A stretch of 64,000 bases of DNA from Xanthomonas sp. DAR 34887 (GTDB taxonomy: Bacteria; Pseudomonadota; Gammaproteobacteria; Xanthomonadales; Xanthomonadaceae): contig NZ_CP162490.1 in the NCBI RefSeq assembly GCF_041245805.1, positions 4,627,001 to 4,691,000 of the forward strand, in the 5' to 3' direction. Both the position numbers and the translations under genes were made by a program. This document shows, in pieces, positions 19,056 to 26,476 of this stretch. Within the stretch, counting starts at the first letter, position 1, and every line of letters starts with the position of its first letter. The notes beneath the pieces were generated by a model, which made no database searches, was not told the origin of the DNA, and saw nothing but the letters and a program-made list of their open reading frames with translations.

Positions 19056-19411
19056 TACTTAGCCTGCTGCGTCCCCTGCACCGGTTCGGCGCCCAGGGTC
19101 GAGGTCGGGCTGACGATCATCACCGTCTCGGTGGAACCGTCCGGCCACACGATCTGGAAGGTGCTGCCCGGGCTCAGGGTGGAGAACGGCATGCCGCTGC
19201 GGGCGCGGTAGATCGCCGCCACCTGCGCGGCGCCGGCGCGGCGCAGGTCCGGGTCGGCGTGCACGGTGGTCAGCTCGACCTTGGACAGGCCGCGGTAGCG
19301 CTGCTCGGCCGTGTCGATCAGCAGCAAGCCGGCCGCCGCCGCCGAATAGGCGACCAGGGCCAGCACCCAGAACCAGAACTTGGCGCCGTGCAGCCATCGC
19401 CGGTACTTCAT
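19055..19411 (-). CDS. hypothetical membrane-anchored protein
   Basis: 118 residues, not recognised. One N-terminal transmembrane segment (FWFWVLALVAYSAAAAGLLL), then a short periplasmic domain containing VHADPDLRRAGAAQVAAIYR and a beta-like stretch FQIVWPDGSTETVMIVSPTS. The N-terminus MKYRRWLHGAKFW fits insertion with a cytoplasmic amino end. The start overlaps the stop of the upstream minus-strand gene by four bases (ATGA), so the two are almost certainly translated together and may form one envelope function. Confidence 0.7.
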   Translation of the reverse strand: MKYRRWLHGAKFWFWVLALVAYSAAAAGLLLIDTAEQRYRGLSKVELTTVHADPDLRRAGAAQVAAIYRARSGMPFSTLSPGSTFQIVWPDGSTETVMIVSPTSTLGAEPVQGTQQAK

Positions 19412-20349
19412 GAGCCCGCTCCTGTCGTCTCCACCAGACGGTTGACCATGTCGTTCATCGTGTCCGTGCCTTGCCGCGGGACCGCGGCGTCGTAAACAAA
19501 ACTGCTGAAATCCTGGGTCGGGTCCTGCGAGCAGATCCCGCCGTTGGCGCAATAGCGGGTCATCAACTCGCTGTTCGGGCCGCAATCCAGCCCCAGCCGG
19601 CAGGCGGCCAGCTGCCAGGCCAGTTCGGTGAAGGCGGTGCCGGCGATGCGCTCGTCCAGGCTGTCGTCGCCGCTGGCGGCCAGGCCCATCGCCGGCGCCA
19701 GCGCCATGTACGCATCCGGATCGCCGGAAGCGCGGACCCGTTCGACCAGGTCGCGCTTGTAGCCGGCCGAGGACTGCAGCGGCTGCCCCAGCGTCAGCAG
19801 CGCCGCCTCCGCGGCCAGGTTGCCGCCGCGCGCGGCCTGCACGCGCTGGGCGACGATGGCCTGGCGGGTCAGGCCGTCGCCGGGCACGAAGCCGGCGCAG
19901 CGGCGGCCGACCCGCGCGCGCGCATCGACCATGCGCGCCGAGGTCGGCAGCTGCGCCGCCTCGATCGCACGGGTGTCGGCGGCATAGCCGGCCGGATTCA
20001 TCGCATAGCCGGCGCAATAGTCGTAGATGCGGCTGAGCAGCCAGGACGCCTCGGCATCGCCCTGCGCGGCGGCGGCCGACAACTGCTGGGAAGTGCGGTA
20101 CAGGTCGGGACTGCGCTCCAGCGCGGTGCGGCGGTCGGGCGGTGACGCCGGCAATGCCTGCACCGCGGTGCTTCTGCGCTGGTCCGGCGCTGCCACGTCC
20201 ACGGGCGCCGGGGGGGTCACGGCGGCACCGGCGGTCACCGGCAGCGCCGGTGCCGCCGCCAGCAGCGCCGCGCGATAGCCGACCACGCCCAGCAACAGCG
20301 CAGCGGGCGCCAGCAACAGCCAGGTTTTGCGGGACACGGCGAAGGGCAT
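19408..20349 (-). CDS. hypothetical exported/membrane protein
   Basis: 313 residues, function unknown. One N-terminal hydrophobic segment (TWLLLAPAALLLGVVGYRAA), a Pro/Ala-rich linker, then an alpha-helical periplasmic domain with several cysteines (DYCAGYAMNP, RRCAGFVPG, ACRLGLDCGP, MTRYCANGGICSQD). The alternating helices (QGDAEASWLLSRIYDYC) resemble Sel1/TPR-like repeats, but I cannot assign them firmly. ATG 20347-20349 is chosen because it directly precedes the membrane segment. Translation is coupled (ATGA) to the 118-residue protein downstream. Confidence 0.7.
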   Translation of the reverse strand: MPFAVSRKTWLLLAPAALLLGVVGYRAALLAAAPALPVTAGAAVTPPAPVDVAAPDQRRSTAVQALPASPPDRRTALERSPDLYRTSQQLSAAAAQGDAEASWLLSRIYDYCAGYAMNPAGYAADTRAIEAAQLPTSARMVDARARVGRRCAGFVPGDGLTRQAIVAQRVQAARGGNLAAEAALLTLGQPLQSSAGYKRDLVERVRASGDPDAYMALAPAMGLAASGDDSLDERIAGTAFTELAWQLAACRLGLDCGPNSELMTRYCANGGICSQDPTQDFSSFVYDAAVPRQGTDTMNDMVNRLVETTGAGS

Positions 20350-20556
20350 GCGCGTAAGCGACCGGGGCAGCAGGCGACGAGGGCGGCCGCGTCCGCTGGA
20401 AGCGGGGGCCGCCGCAATGTCGCAGTCTAACGCAGCCGATGGCGGGCCATGGCAGACAATGGCGGCCGCGGCCACAGGGACTCGCGGCCGGCGCCGGCTC
20501 GGGCCACCGCGGCGGTCGTCTAAGATGCGGGGCCCTTCTTCCCCTGTGCCCGACCG

Positions 20557-21477
20557 ATGCCGTTCCTCGAATTGACTGTGCGCTGCACCGACGCCACCCA
20601 GCCCCGCTACGAAAATGCGCTGGAGGACGTCGGCGCGCTGGCGGTCACCCTGCTCGACGCCGAGGCCGACACCAGCAACGAGCGCGCGATCCTGGAACCG
20701 GGGGTCGGCGAGACCCCGCTGTGGGGCACGCTGGTGCTCACCGCGCTGTTCCCCGCCGAGCAGGACGCGTTGCTGCTGCTGGCCGCATTGGACGCGTTCG
20801 ACCCGGGCCTGGACTGGGCACAGGCCACGTTCCGCAAGGTCGACGACCAGGACTGGGAACGCGCCTGGCTGGACCAGTTCCAGCCGATGCGCTTCGGCAC
20901 GCGCACCTTCATCGTGCCGTGGAATCACGAACTGCCCGAGGATGCGCGCGGTGCCGACGCCGCCGTGGTGCGGCTGGACCCGGGCCTGGCGTTCGGTTCC
21001 GGCACGCATCCGACCACCGCACTGTGCCTGCGCTGGCTCGACGCGCTGGCCGCCGACGGCGCGTTGGCGCAGGCGCACGTGCTCGACTTCGGCTGCGGCT
21101 CCGGGATCCTGGCGCTGGCCGCGCTGAAGCTGGGCGCGGCGGCGGCGGTGGGCGTGGACAACGACCCGCAGGCGCTGCTGGCCACGCGCGACAACGCCGA
21201 GCGCAATGCGGTCGGCGCGCGCCTGGCGGTGTACCTGCCGGCCGACGAGCCGGTGGCCACCTATCCGGTGGTGGTCGCCAACATCCTGGCCTCGGCGCTG
21301 GACACGCTGGCGCCGGTCCTGGCCGAACGCGTCGCCCCGGGCGGGCGCATCGCCCTGTCCGGCATCCTGCACGGCCAGGAACAGGAGCTGCTGCAGCGCT
21401 ACGCGCCGTGGTTCGAGCAGTTGCGCAGCGAACAGGACGGCGACTGGATGCGGATCGACGGCGTACGCCGCGCCTGA
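20557..21477 (+). CDS. prmA: ribosomal protein L11 methyltransferase
   Basis: SAM-dependent enzyme that trimethylates lysines and the N-terminus of L11. 306 residues. Conserved parts: the N-terminal L11-binding domain (FLELTVRC, EDVGALAVTLLDAE), DPGLAFGSGTHPTT, SAM motif I DFGCGSGILALAALKLGA, the acidic strand GVDNDPQAL and catalytic ANILASALDTLAP. Followed by an XRE regulator, a DUF3426 gene and fis, the order known for gammaproteobacterial prmA-fis regions. Confidence 0.98.
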   Translation: MPFLELTVRCTDATQPRYENALEDVGALAVTLLDAEADTSNERAILEPGVGETPLWGTLVLTALFPAEQDALLLLAALDAFDPGLDWAQATFRKVDDQDWERAWLDQFQPMRFGTRTFIVPWNHELPEDARGADAAVVRLDPGLAFGSGTHPTTALCLRWLDALAADGALAQAHVLDFGCGSGILALAALKLGAAAAVGVDNDPQALLATRDNAERNAVGARLAVYLPADEPVATYPVVVANILASALDTLAPVLAERVAPGGRIALSGILHGQEQELLQRYAPWFEQLRSEQDGDWMRIDGVRRA

Positions 21478-21526
21478 GTCCGTGGATCGGCGCCCCGCTT
21501 GCGCGGCCGCGCCGGATCGGTGCTCA

Positions 21527-22012
21527 TCACCCGCGGCCTGCGGCCAGGCTGCGGATCGCCGCGGTCAGCAGGGCCGCCTCGGCATGGATCGCCAGCACCC
21601 GGGTCCGCGGCCGCCAGCCCTGCGCGCGCAGGCGGCGCTCGTGCCAGCGATGGCCGCGCCGCGCCCGCGACCATCGCCACGCCAGTTCCAGCGGCACGCC
21701 GATCAGCGCCGAGACGCCCAGGGCCTGCACCAGCGCCACCCAGCCCACGGCGTGCAGCAGCAGCCATAGCAGCGCCGGCACCCGCGCCGACGGCGCGGGC
21801 GGATATGGCAGCGCGAACACCTGCCATGACCAGCCCTGCCTGACCGCGCAGCGACCGTCGCCGGCATCGGCCCAGATCCGGTAACGGTGCGCGCCGATCC
21901 CCGGCGGCGGCCGCGCACGGCGCTGCGCGCGCAGCGGGGCGAGCGCGAAACGCGAAGGGTGGGCATCGTGCAGCGGGGCATCCTGCGTGTGCATCGGCGC
22001 GTCCTGGTCCAT
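21527..22012 (-). CDS. hypothetical membrane protein
   Basis: Not recognised; about 161 residues from ATG 22012, with ATG 21994 also possible. The N-terminal half is polar and basic. A Trp-rich segment (GWSWQVFALPYPPAPSARVP) leads into one or two hydrophobic helices (LLWLLLHAVGWVALVQALGV, SALIGVPLELAW), followed by an Arg-rich cytoplasmic tail. The layout recalls small DUF2628-type membrane proteins, but the match is weak. Convergent with prmA; no operon partner. Confidence 0.55.
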   Translation of the reverse strand: MDQDAPMHTQDAPLHDAHPSRFALAPLRAQRRARPPPGIGAHRYRIWADAGDGRCAVRQGWSWQVFALPYPPAPSARVPALLWLLLHAVGWVALVQALGVSALIGVPLELAWRWSRARRGHRWHERRLRAQGWRPRTRVLAIHAEAALLTAAIRSLAAGRG

Positions 22013-22179
22013 GGCAGCGGGTCGAGCGGCGGCGGCAGGAGCGGCGCGGACCACCCGGCGCCTTCACTGCGCACAGCCACCGCCGACGACAGTATCAACA
22101 ACAAAGTCCTCATTGAAAGCTTTACGAACCAACTTTTCCGTTCCGCGCGGCTATATCTCGCCTCCCCGCGGAGGTGAGT

Positions 22180-22548
22180 GTGAACAGCAGGCTGTACGAA
22201 CGGGTGCGCGAAGCGCGCAAGCTGACCGGTCTCACCCAGGAAGCGCTGGCGCTGGATCTGTCGGTGACCCGCAGCGCCGTGGCGCAGTGGGAGATGGCCG
22301 ACGGGACCGCGCCGGCGGTGGAGCACCTGATCGCCCTGGCCCGCCGCAGCGGGCTGACCTTCGAATACCTGGCCACCGGCCGCGGCGAACGCGTGTTCGG
22401 CGAACCGCTGTCCGTTGCCGAGGAAGCCGCGCACTACCGGCAGTTGTCCGACCAGCAGGCGCGCCTGCTCGACAGCTTCGAGACCTTGAGCCCGCGACAG
22501 CGCGCCGGCCTGCTGGACCTGATCGGCGCAGGCAAGCACCGGCGCTGA
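22180..22548 (+). CDS. XRE-family helix-turn-helix regulator
   Basis: 122-residue DNA-binding protein with an N-terminal HTH_3/XRE domain (ARKLTGLTQEALALDLSVTR, SAVAQWEMADGTAPAVEHLI) and a short C-terminal helical part. GTG 22180 is preferred over GTG 22174 because GCGGAGG ends five bases upstream of it. A pair of REP elements follows the stop codon. No adjacent toxin or phage gene is present, so a stand-alone regulatory role is likely; its targets are unknown. Confidence 0.85.
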   Translation: MNSRLYERVREARKLTGLTQEALALDLSVTRSAVAQWEMADGTAPAVEHLIALARRSGLTFEYLATGRGERVFGEPLSVAEEAAHYRQLSDQQARLLDSFETLSPRQRAGLLDLIGAGKHRR

Positions 22549-22562
22549 GCCGCACCGGCGTT

Positions 22563-22634
22563 CCTGTAGGAGCGGCTTCAGCCGCGACAGGCCCTTTCCG
22601 AAGGTGCCTGTCGCGGCTGAAGCCGCTCCTACAG
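22563..22634. repeat. inverted REP pair (REPIN-like)
   Basis: CTGTAGGAGCGGCTTCAGCC and the inverse GGCTGAAGCCGCTCCTACAG, each arm itself palindromic, separated by about 20 bp. This is a typical two-copy REP arrangement after the XRE gene. Confidence 0.9.
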
Positions 22635-22708
22635 AGGCCATGGCCGCGCTGCAGCCCGCTCCCGCGCGTGCTTGAATAGCGCTCTCGTTACCGCCGTCGC
22701 CTGCACGC

Positions 22709-23602
22709 ATGCCCGATCCCACCCCGCCCCGCCCCAGCCTCGCGACCCTGTTGCGCCAGCCCGCCCGGCCGGCGCCGGAACAGGCCGATGCCGTCGTGCC
22801 GGCCGACGCGGACGCGGCGACCGGCTCCGCCGAGACGGGCGATACCGGTGGGGTCACGACGCCACGTGCCGATGTCGCACCACCGTCCACGCCGGCACCG
22901 GCATCGATGCCGGAGGCGGACGCGGCGCGCGCCGCCGGGGTCGCCGCAACGCCGCCCGCCGTGGCGGCCGAACCGATCGCGCCCGCCGGGCTCGAACCGC
23001 AGCCGGAACCGGCAGCAGCGTCGGAATCGGAATCGGAACGGGCGCCGCCGCTGGCGCACGGCCCGGAACTCGCTGCTGCGGCGATCGCCGCCCCCAGCTT
23101 CATCCAGCCCAGCGCGCCCCGCCGGCCGGTGCTGCGCGCCGCGCCCTGGCAGTGGATCGCGCTGGTCGGGCTGGGCCTGCTGCTGGCGCTGCAGATCCTG
23201 GTCGCCGACCGGCAACGGCTGGGCGCCGACGCGCGCTGGCGGCCGTGGGTGGCCGGCGTGTGCCAGGCGCTGCGCTGCAGCCTGCCGCCGTGGCGCGAGC
23301 CGAGCGCGTTCACCATGCTCAGCCGCGAAGTGCGGCCGCTGCCTGGGCGCGCCGGCACCCTGCAGATCCAGGCCACCTTCCGCAACGATGCGCGCTGGGC
23401 GCAGGCCTGGCCGTTGCTGCAGCTGTCGCTGGCCGACGCCGACGGCCGCACCATCGGCAGCCGCGTGTTGCGCCCGGAGGAGTACCTGGGCCGCACCCGT
23501 CCGGATGCGGCGACACTGGCGCCGGGCCAGAGCGCGCAGGTGGCGTTCCAGGTGCGCGAACCGGCCGCGGGAACCGCCGCATTCAGTTTCGACTTCCACT
23601 GA
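22709..23602 (+). CDS. DUF3426-domain membrane protein lacking an N-terminal zinc ribbon
   Basis: 297 residues. The N-terminal 140 residues are low-complexity Pro/Ala/Glu. One transmembrane helix follows (WIALVGLGLLLALQILVAD), then the periplasmic DUF3426 domain with paired cysteines (CQALRCSLPPW) and the beta segments REVRPLPGRAGTLQIQATFR and AVPLLQLSLAD-like repeats. Many family members begin with a CxxC zinc ribbon; none is seen here. It lies between prmA and fis, the conserved location of this family. Function unknown. Confidence 0.82.
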   Translation: MPDPTPPRPSLATLLRQPARPAPEQADAVVPADADAATGSAETGDTGGVTTPRADVAPPSTPAPASMPEADAARAAGVAATPPAVAAEPIAPAGLEPQPEPAAASESESERAPPLAHGPELAAAAIAAPSFIQPSAPRRPVLRAAPWQWIALVGLGLLLALQILVADRQRLGADARWRPWVAGVCQALRCSLPPWREPSAFTMLSREVRPLPGRAGTLQIQATFRNDARWAQAWPLLQLSLADADGRTIGSRVLRPEEYLGRTRPDAATLAPGQSAQVAFQVREPAAGTAAFSFDFH

Positions 23603-23716
23603 AACGCTGTGGCACCACGATCCGCCATGGCAGCGAGGCAGGCCACGCGCTAGACTCGTCCCCCCGCGCCGGCCCTCCGCCCTCCGACGCGGCCGTCATC
23701 CGGGGACCCGCCGAAC

Positions 23717-23989
23717 TTGAACGCTGCCACCACTCGTCCTGACTCCAGTCGCGGCGCGCCGAAGCCGCCGCTGCGCGAACACGTGGCACAGTCCGTGCGC
23801 CGCTACCTGCGCGACCTCGATGGCTGCGACGCCGACGACGTGTACGAGATCGTGCTGCGCGAGATGGAGATCCCGTTGTTCGTGGAAGTGCTCAACCACT
23901 GCGAAGGCAACCAGAGCCGTGCCGCGGCGATGCTGGGCATCCATCGCGCCACGCTGCGCAAGAAACTGAAGGAATACGGGTTGGCGTGA
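23717..23989 (+). CDS. fis: nucleoid-associated DNA-binding protein Fis
   Basis: DNA-bending protein active in rRNA transcription, recombination and growth-phase control. 90 residues. The C-terminal helix-turn-helix GNQSRAAAMLGIHRATLRKK is diagnostic. The start TTG at 23717 (Leu codon read as Met, then NAATTRPDS) is the only plausible start with the right length. It is followed by a bidirectional terminator hairpin at 24049-24084. The rare start codon suggests low translation efficiency relative to E. coli fis. Confidence 0.93.
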   Translation: MNAATTRPDSSRGAPKPPLREHVAQSVRRYLRDLDGCDADDVYEIVLREMEIPLFVEVLNHCEGNQSRAAAMLGIHRATLRKKLKEYGLA

Positions 23990-23992
23990 GGC

Positions 23993-24022
23993 CGGGATTG
24001 GGGATTGGGCATTTGGGATTCG
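23993..24022 (+). repeat. GGGATTC-type repeat after fis (left of inverted pair)
   Basis: GGGATTGGGGATTGGGCATT then TGGGATTCG. The inverse copy is at 24193-24223; between them lie the terminator and an inverted REP pair. Confidence 0.75.
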
Positions 24023-24048
24023 TTGCAGCGGTCCCATGCGACCTGATG

Positions 24049-24084
24049 AAAAAAGCCGCCTTTTCTGCACAGAAGGCGGCTTTT
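24049..24084. terminator. bidirectional terminator after fis
   Basis: Stem AAAAGCCGCCTT / AAGGCGGCTTTT with a ten-base loop, A-rich on the left and T-rich on the right, so it can stop transcription from fis (plus) and from the lipid operon (minus). Confidence 0.85.
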
Positions 24085-24106
24085 CCATTTCAGCCATGGG
24101 GCTTTT

Positions 24107-24172
24107 CTGTAGCAGCGGCTTCAGCCGCGACGCGTTACCGGTAAGGCGTCGCGGCTGAAGCCGCTCCTACAA
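24107..24172. repeat. inverted REP pair
   Basis: CTGTAGCAGCGGCTTCAGCC and GGCTGAAGCCGCTCCTACA arms about 20 bp apart, between fis and the minus-strand lipid operon. Confidence 0.88.
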
Positions 24173-24192
24173 GGGAAGCGTCTCGCTCGAGC

Positions 24193-24223
24193 AATCCCCA
24201 ATCCCGAATCCCCAATCCCGGCC
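24193..24223 (-). repeat. GGGATTC-type repeat (right of inverted pair)
   Basis: AATCCCCAATCCCGAATCCC then CAATCCCGG, ending 3 bp before the stop codon of the CDP-diglyceride synthase gene. Confidence 0.75.
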
Positions 24224-24225
24224 CC

Positions 24226-25200
24226 TCACACCCATCCATAGCGGATCAGGTGGAAGAACACCGGCGCGGCGAAGCACACCGAGTCCAGCCGGTCGAGCAC
24301 GCCGCCGTGGCCTTCGATCATGTGGCCCCAGTCCTTGATGCCGCGGTCGCGCTTGATCGCCGACATCACCAGGCCGCCGAAGAAGCCCATCAGGTTGGCC
24401 ACCAGCGCCAGCGCGAAGGCCTGCAGCGGCGAGAACGGGGTGATCCACCACAAGGCCGCGCCGAGCAGGCTCGCCGACAGGATGCCGCCGACGAAGCCTT
24501 CCACGGTCTTGGACGGCGACAGCTTGGGTGCGATCAGGTGTTTGCCGATCAGCTTGCCCCACACGTACTGCAGCACGTCCGAAGACTGCACCACGATCAC
24601 CAGGAACGCGAACAGCAGCAGGTTGCGGCCTTCGTAGCCGGGAATCTCCAGGTTCAGCAGCGCCGGCACGTGCGAGATGCAGAACACGCAGATCATCAGC
24701 CCCCACTGCACTTTGGCGGTGCGCTCCAGGTAGCGCGTGGTGTCGCCGCCGATGGTGGACAGGATCGGCAGCACCAGGAACGCGTAGACCGGGATCAGCA
24801 ACGTGTACAGCCCGTACCAGCCGCTCCACACCAGCCAGTACTGCCACGGCAGCACGATGTAGAACGCGGCCAGCAGCGCGTAGTAGTCGCCGCGCCGGGT
24901 CGGCGCCAGGGTGATGAACTCGCGCAGCGCGAACAGCGACACCAGCGCGAACAGCACGATCACGCCGATGCGCCCGAACACGAACGCCAGCGCCACCACC
25001 GCGGCCATCACCCACCACGCGCGGATCCGCGCCACCAGGTTGTCGAGCACCGCGCTGGGCCGCCCGCGCGCGCGCCAGCGCAGCGTTTCGGAAATCAGCG
25101 TGGCCAGCAGCAATACCGCGGCGATGCCGAGGAACAGCCAGATGGTCTGCTGCCGCAGCGAGGACTGCTGCAGATGGTCGCTGAAGGCGATCGCGCTCAT
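24226..25200 (-). CDS. ynbB: CDP-diglyceride synthase-like protein (YnbB/CdsA family)
   Basis: Predicted integral membrane phosphatidate cytidylyltransferase making CDP-diacylglycerol (or a similar CDP-lipid) from phosphatidic acid and CTP. 324 residues with about eight hydrophobic helices. The CdsA signature is complete: SAIKRDRGIKDWGHMIEGHG followed by GVLDRLDS, plus LSPSKTVEGFVGG. The N-terminal part (ARIRAWWVMAAVVALAFVFG, FALVSLFALREFITL) is closer to E. coli YnbB than to CdsA proper. It is the last gene of an eight-gene operon and its start overlaps the acyltransferase stop (ATGA). The substrate may not be ordinary phosphatidate, because a housekeeping cdsA is expected elsewhere. Confidence 0.88.
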   Translation of the reverse strand: MSAIAFSDHLQQSSLRQQTIWLFLGIAAVLLLATLISETLRWRARGRPSAVLDNLVARIRAWWVMAAVVALAFVFGRIGVIVLFALVSLFALREFITLAPTRRGDYYALLAAFYIVLPWQYWLVWSGWYGLYTLLIPVYAFLVLPILSTIGGDTTRYLERTAKVQWGLMICVFCISHVPALLNLEIPGYEGRNLLLFAFLVIVVQSSDVLQYVWGKLIGKHLIAPKLSPSKTVEGFVGGILSASLLGAALWWITPFSPLQAFALALVANLMGFFGGLVMSAIKRDRGIKDWGHMIEGHGGVLDRLDSVCFAAPVFFHLIRYGWV

Positions 25201-25826
25201 CGTGCGGCCTCCATCTGCTCCGGCGACAGCGCCAGCAGCGCCGCGCGCGTGCGCTCCAGGAACGCCTGTTTGTCCTCGCCGGCGCCCAGCCGCAACGGCT
25301 CGCCGAAGGTGGTGGTGCACAGCAACGGCAGCGGCAGCCATTTGCCCTTGGGCATCACCCGCTTGAGGTTGTCGATCCACACCGGCACGAACTCCAGCTC
25401 CGGGCGGTGCCGCGCCAGGTGGTAGATGCCGCTCTTGAACGGCAACACGCCTTCCTCGGTGTTGCGCGTGCCTTCCGGGAACAGGATCAGCGAGCCGCCG
25501 CCATCGACCGCTTCGCACAGGCATTCGATCGGGTCGCGGCTGCGCTGCGCGGCGTCGCGTTCGATCAGCACGCCGTTGAACACCGAGTGGATCAGGTAGC
25601 GGCGCAGCGCGTCGCGCCGCCAGTAGTCGGCCGCGGCCACCGGCCGCACCTCGCGCCGCAGCGCCGCCGGCAGCGACGACCAGATCAGCACGAAGTCGCC
25701 GTGGCTGGCATGGTTGCCGTAGTACACGCGGCGCTCGCTGGAGGGGATGCAGCGCCAGAACGCACGCGCGCCGGTCAGCAGGCGGATCGCGGCACTGCAG
25801 CCGCGGGCGATCAGGCGTTCGATCAT
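25197..25826 (-). CDS. 1-acyl-glycerol-3-phosphate acyltransferase-like (PlsC family)
   Basis: Acyl transfer to a lysophospholipid or similar acceptor at the inner membrane. 209 residues with both PlsC blocks: the catalytic NHASHGD (HX4D) and FPEGTRNTEEG acceptor site, plus FVPVWIDNL. No long membrane helix; probably membrane-associated. Overlaps its neighbours on both sides by four bases, so it is an integral part of the ynb-like operon. The E. coli ynbABCD operon has no such gene, which suggests that here the pathway builds its own acylated precursor. Confidence 0.9.
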   Translation of the reverse strand: MIERLIARGCSAAIRLLTGARAFWRCIPSSERRVYYGNHASHGDFVLIWSSLPAALRREVRPVAAADYWRRDALRRYLIHSVFNGVLIERDAAQRSRDPIECLCEAVDGGGSLILFPEGTRNTEEGVLPFKSGIYHLARHRPELEFVPVWIDNLKRVMPKGKWLPLPLLCTTTFGEPLRLGAGEDKQAFLERTRAALLALSPEQMEAAR

Positions 25827-26476
25827 TGCCACTCCAGTTCGCGCACGATGGCGCGCAGGCGGATCACGATGGTCACCGCCGCGCCGCCGATCAGCAACGC
25901 CATGGTCAGGACCAGAATGGTTTCGGCGATGGCACTGCGCTGCAGCAACAGCGCGACGGCCGCCAGCAGCGCGGCCAGCGACAGCCAACGCATGCGCTGC
26001 ACGCGCGCCATCGGGCCCTGCACCGGCTCGCTGACGCCGCAGGCCAGGCCGAGCATGCGCACGTAGGCGGTGCCCACGCACAGCAAGGCCGCGGCCCAAC
26101 CCAGGTCGGCGCCCCAGCGCAGCACGTGCTGCAGGCCGTAGCCCACGCCCAGGCACACCAGGACATCGGACAGCCGGTCCGGCGCTTCGTTGTAGACCTC
26201 CCCGGCACGGCCGACCATGTGCGCCTGCCGCGCCATCAGCCCGTCCAGGCGGTTGCACAGCAGCCGGCCCTGCAGGCCGAGCGCGGCCAGCAGCAGCAGG
26301 CCGGCCGCATCGCGCGGCGGTTCGCGCCAGGCCCAATAGAACATCAGCGCCGCCAGCGCGGCGAAGCCGGTGGCGGTCCAGGACAGGCCGTTGGGCGTGG
26401 CGCCACGCGCGCGCAACGCCAGCGCCAGGCGTGCGCGCCAGTGCGCGCGGCGGTGTGCCCAGCTCGGTCGGGCCAT
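25823..26476 (-). CDS. CDP-alcohol phosphatidyltransferase family protein, variant motif (second YnbA-like enzyme)
   Basis: Membrane enzyme of 217 residues expected to exchange CMP on a CDP-lipid for an alcohol head group. The normal motif D-x2-DG-x2-AR-x8-G-x3-D-x3-D appears as NRLDGLMARQ followed by GEVYNEAPDRLSD. First and third acidic residues are therefore replaced by Asn, with extra Glu and Asp nearby. Hydrophobic helices follow (LLLLAALGL, AALLAAVALLLQ). It shares the Asn variant with the operon's other CDP-alcohol transferase. The alcohol substrate cannot be told. Confidence 0.82.
   Translation of the reverse strand: MARPSWAHRRAHWRARLALALRARGATPNGLSWTATGFAALAALMFYWAWREPPRDAAGLLLLAALGLQGRLLCNRLDGLMARQAHMVGRAGEVYNEAPDRLSDVLVCLGVGYGLQHVLRWGADLGWAAALLCVGTAYVRMLGLACGVSEPVQGPMARVQRMRWLSLAALLAAVALLLQRSAIAETILVLTMALLIGGAAVTIVIRLRAIVRELEWQ

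Noticed and set aside
19408..20349. Assignment of the 313-residue protein as a Sel1-repeat protein
   Set aside because: Some helices look repeat-like, but spacing and consensus residues are too irregular to claim the family.
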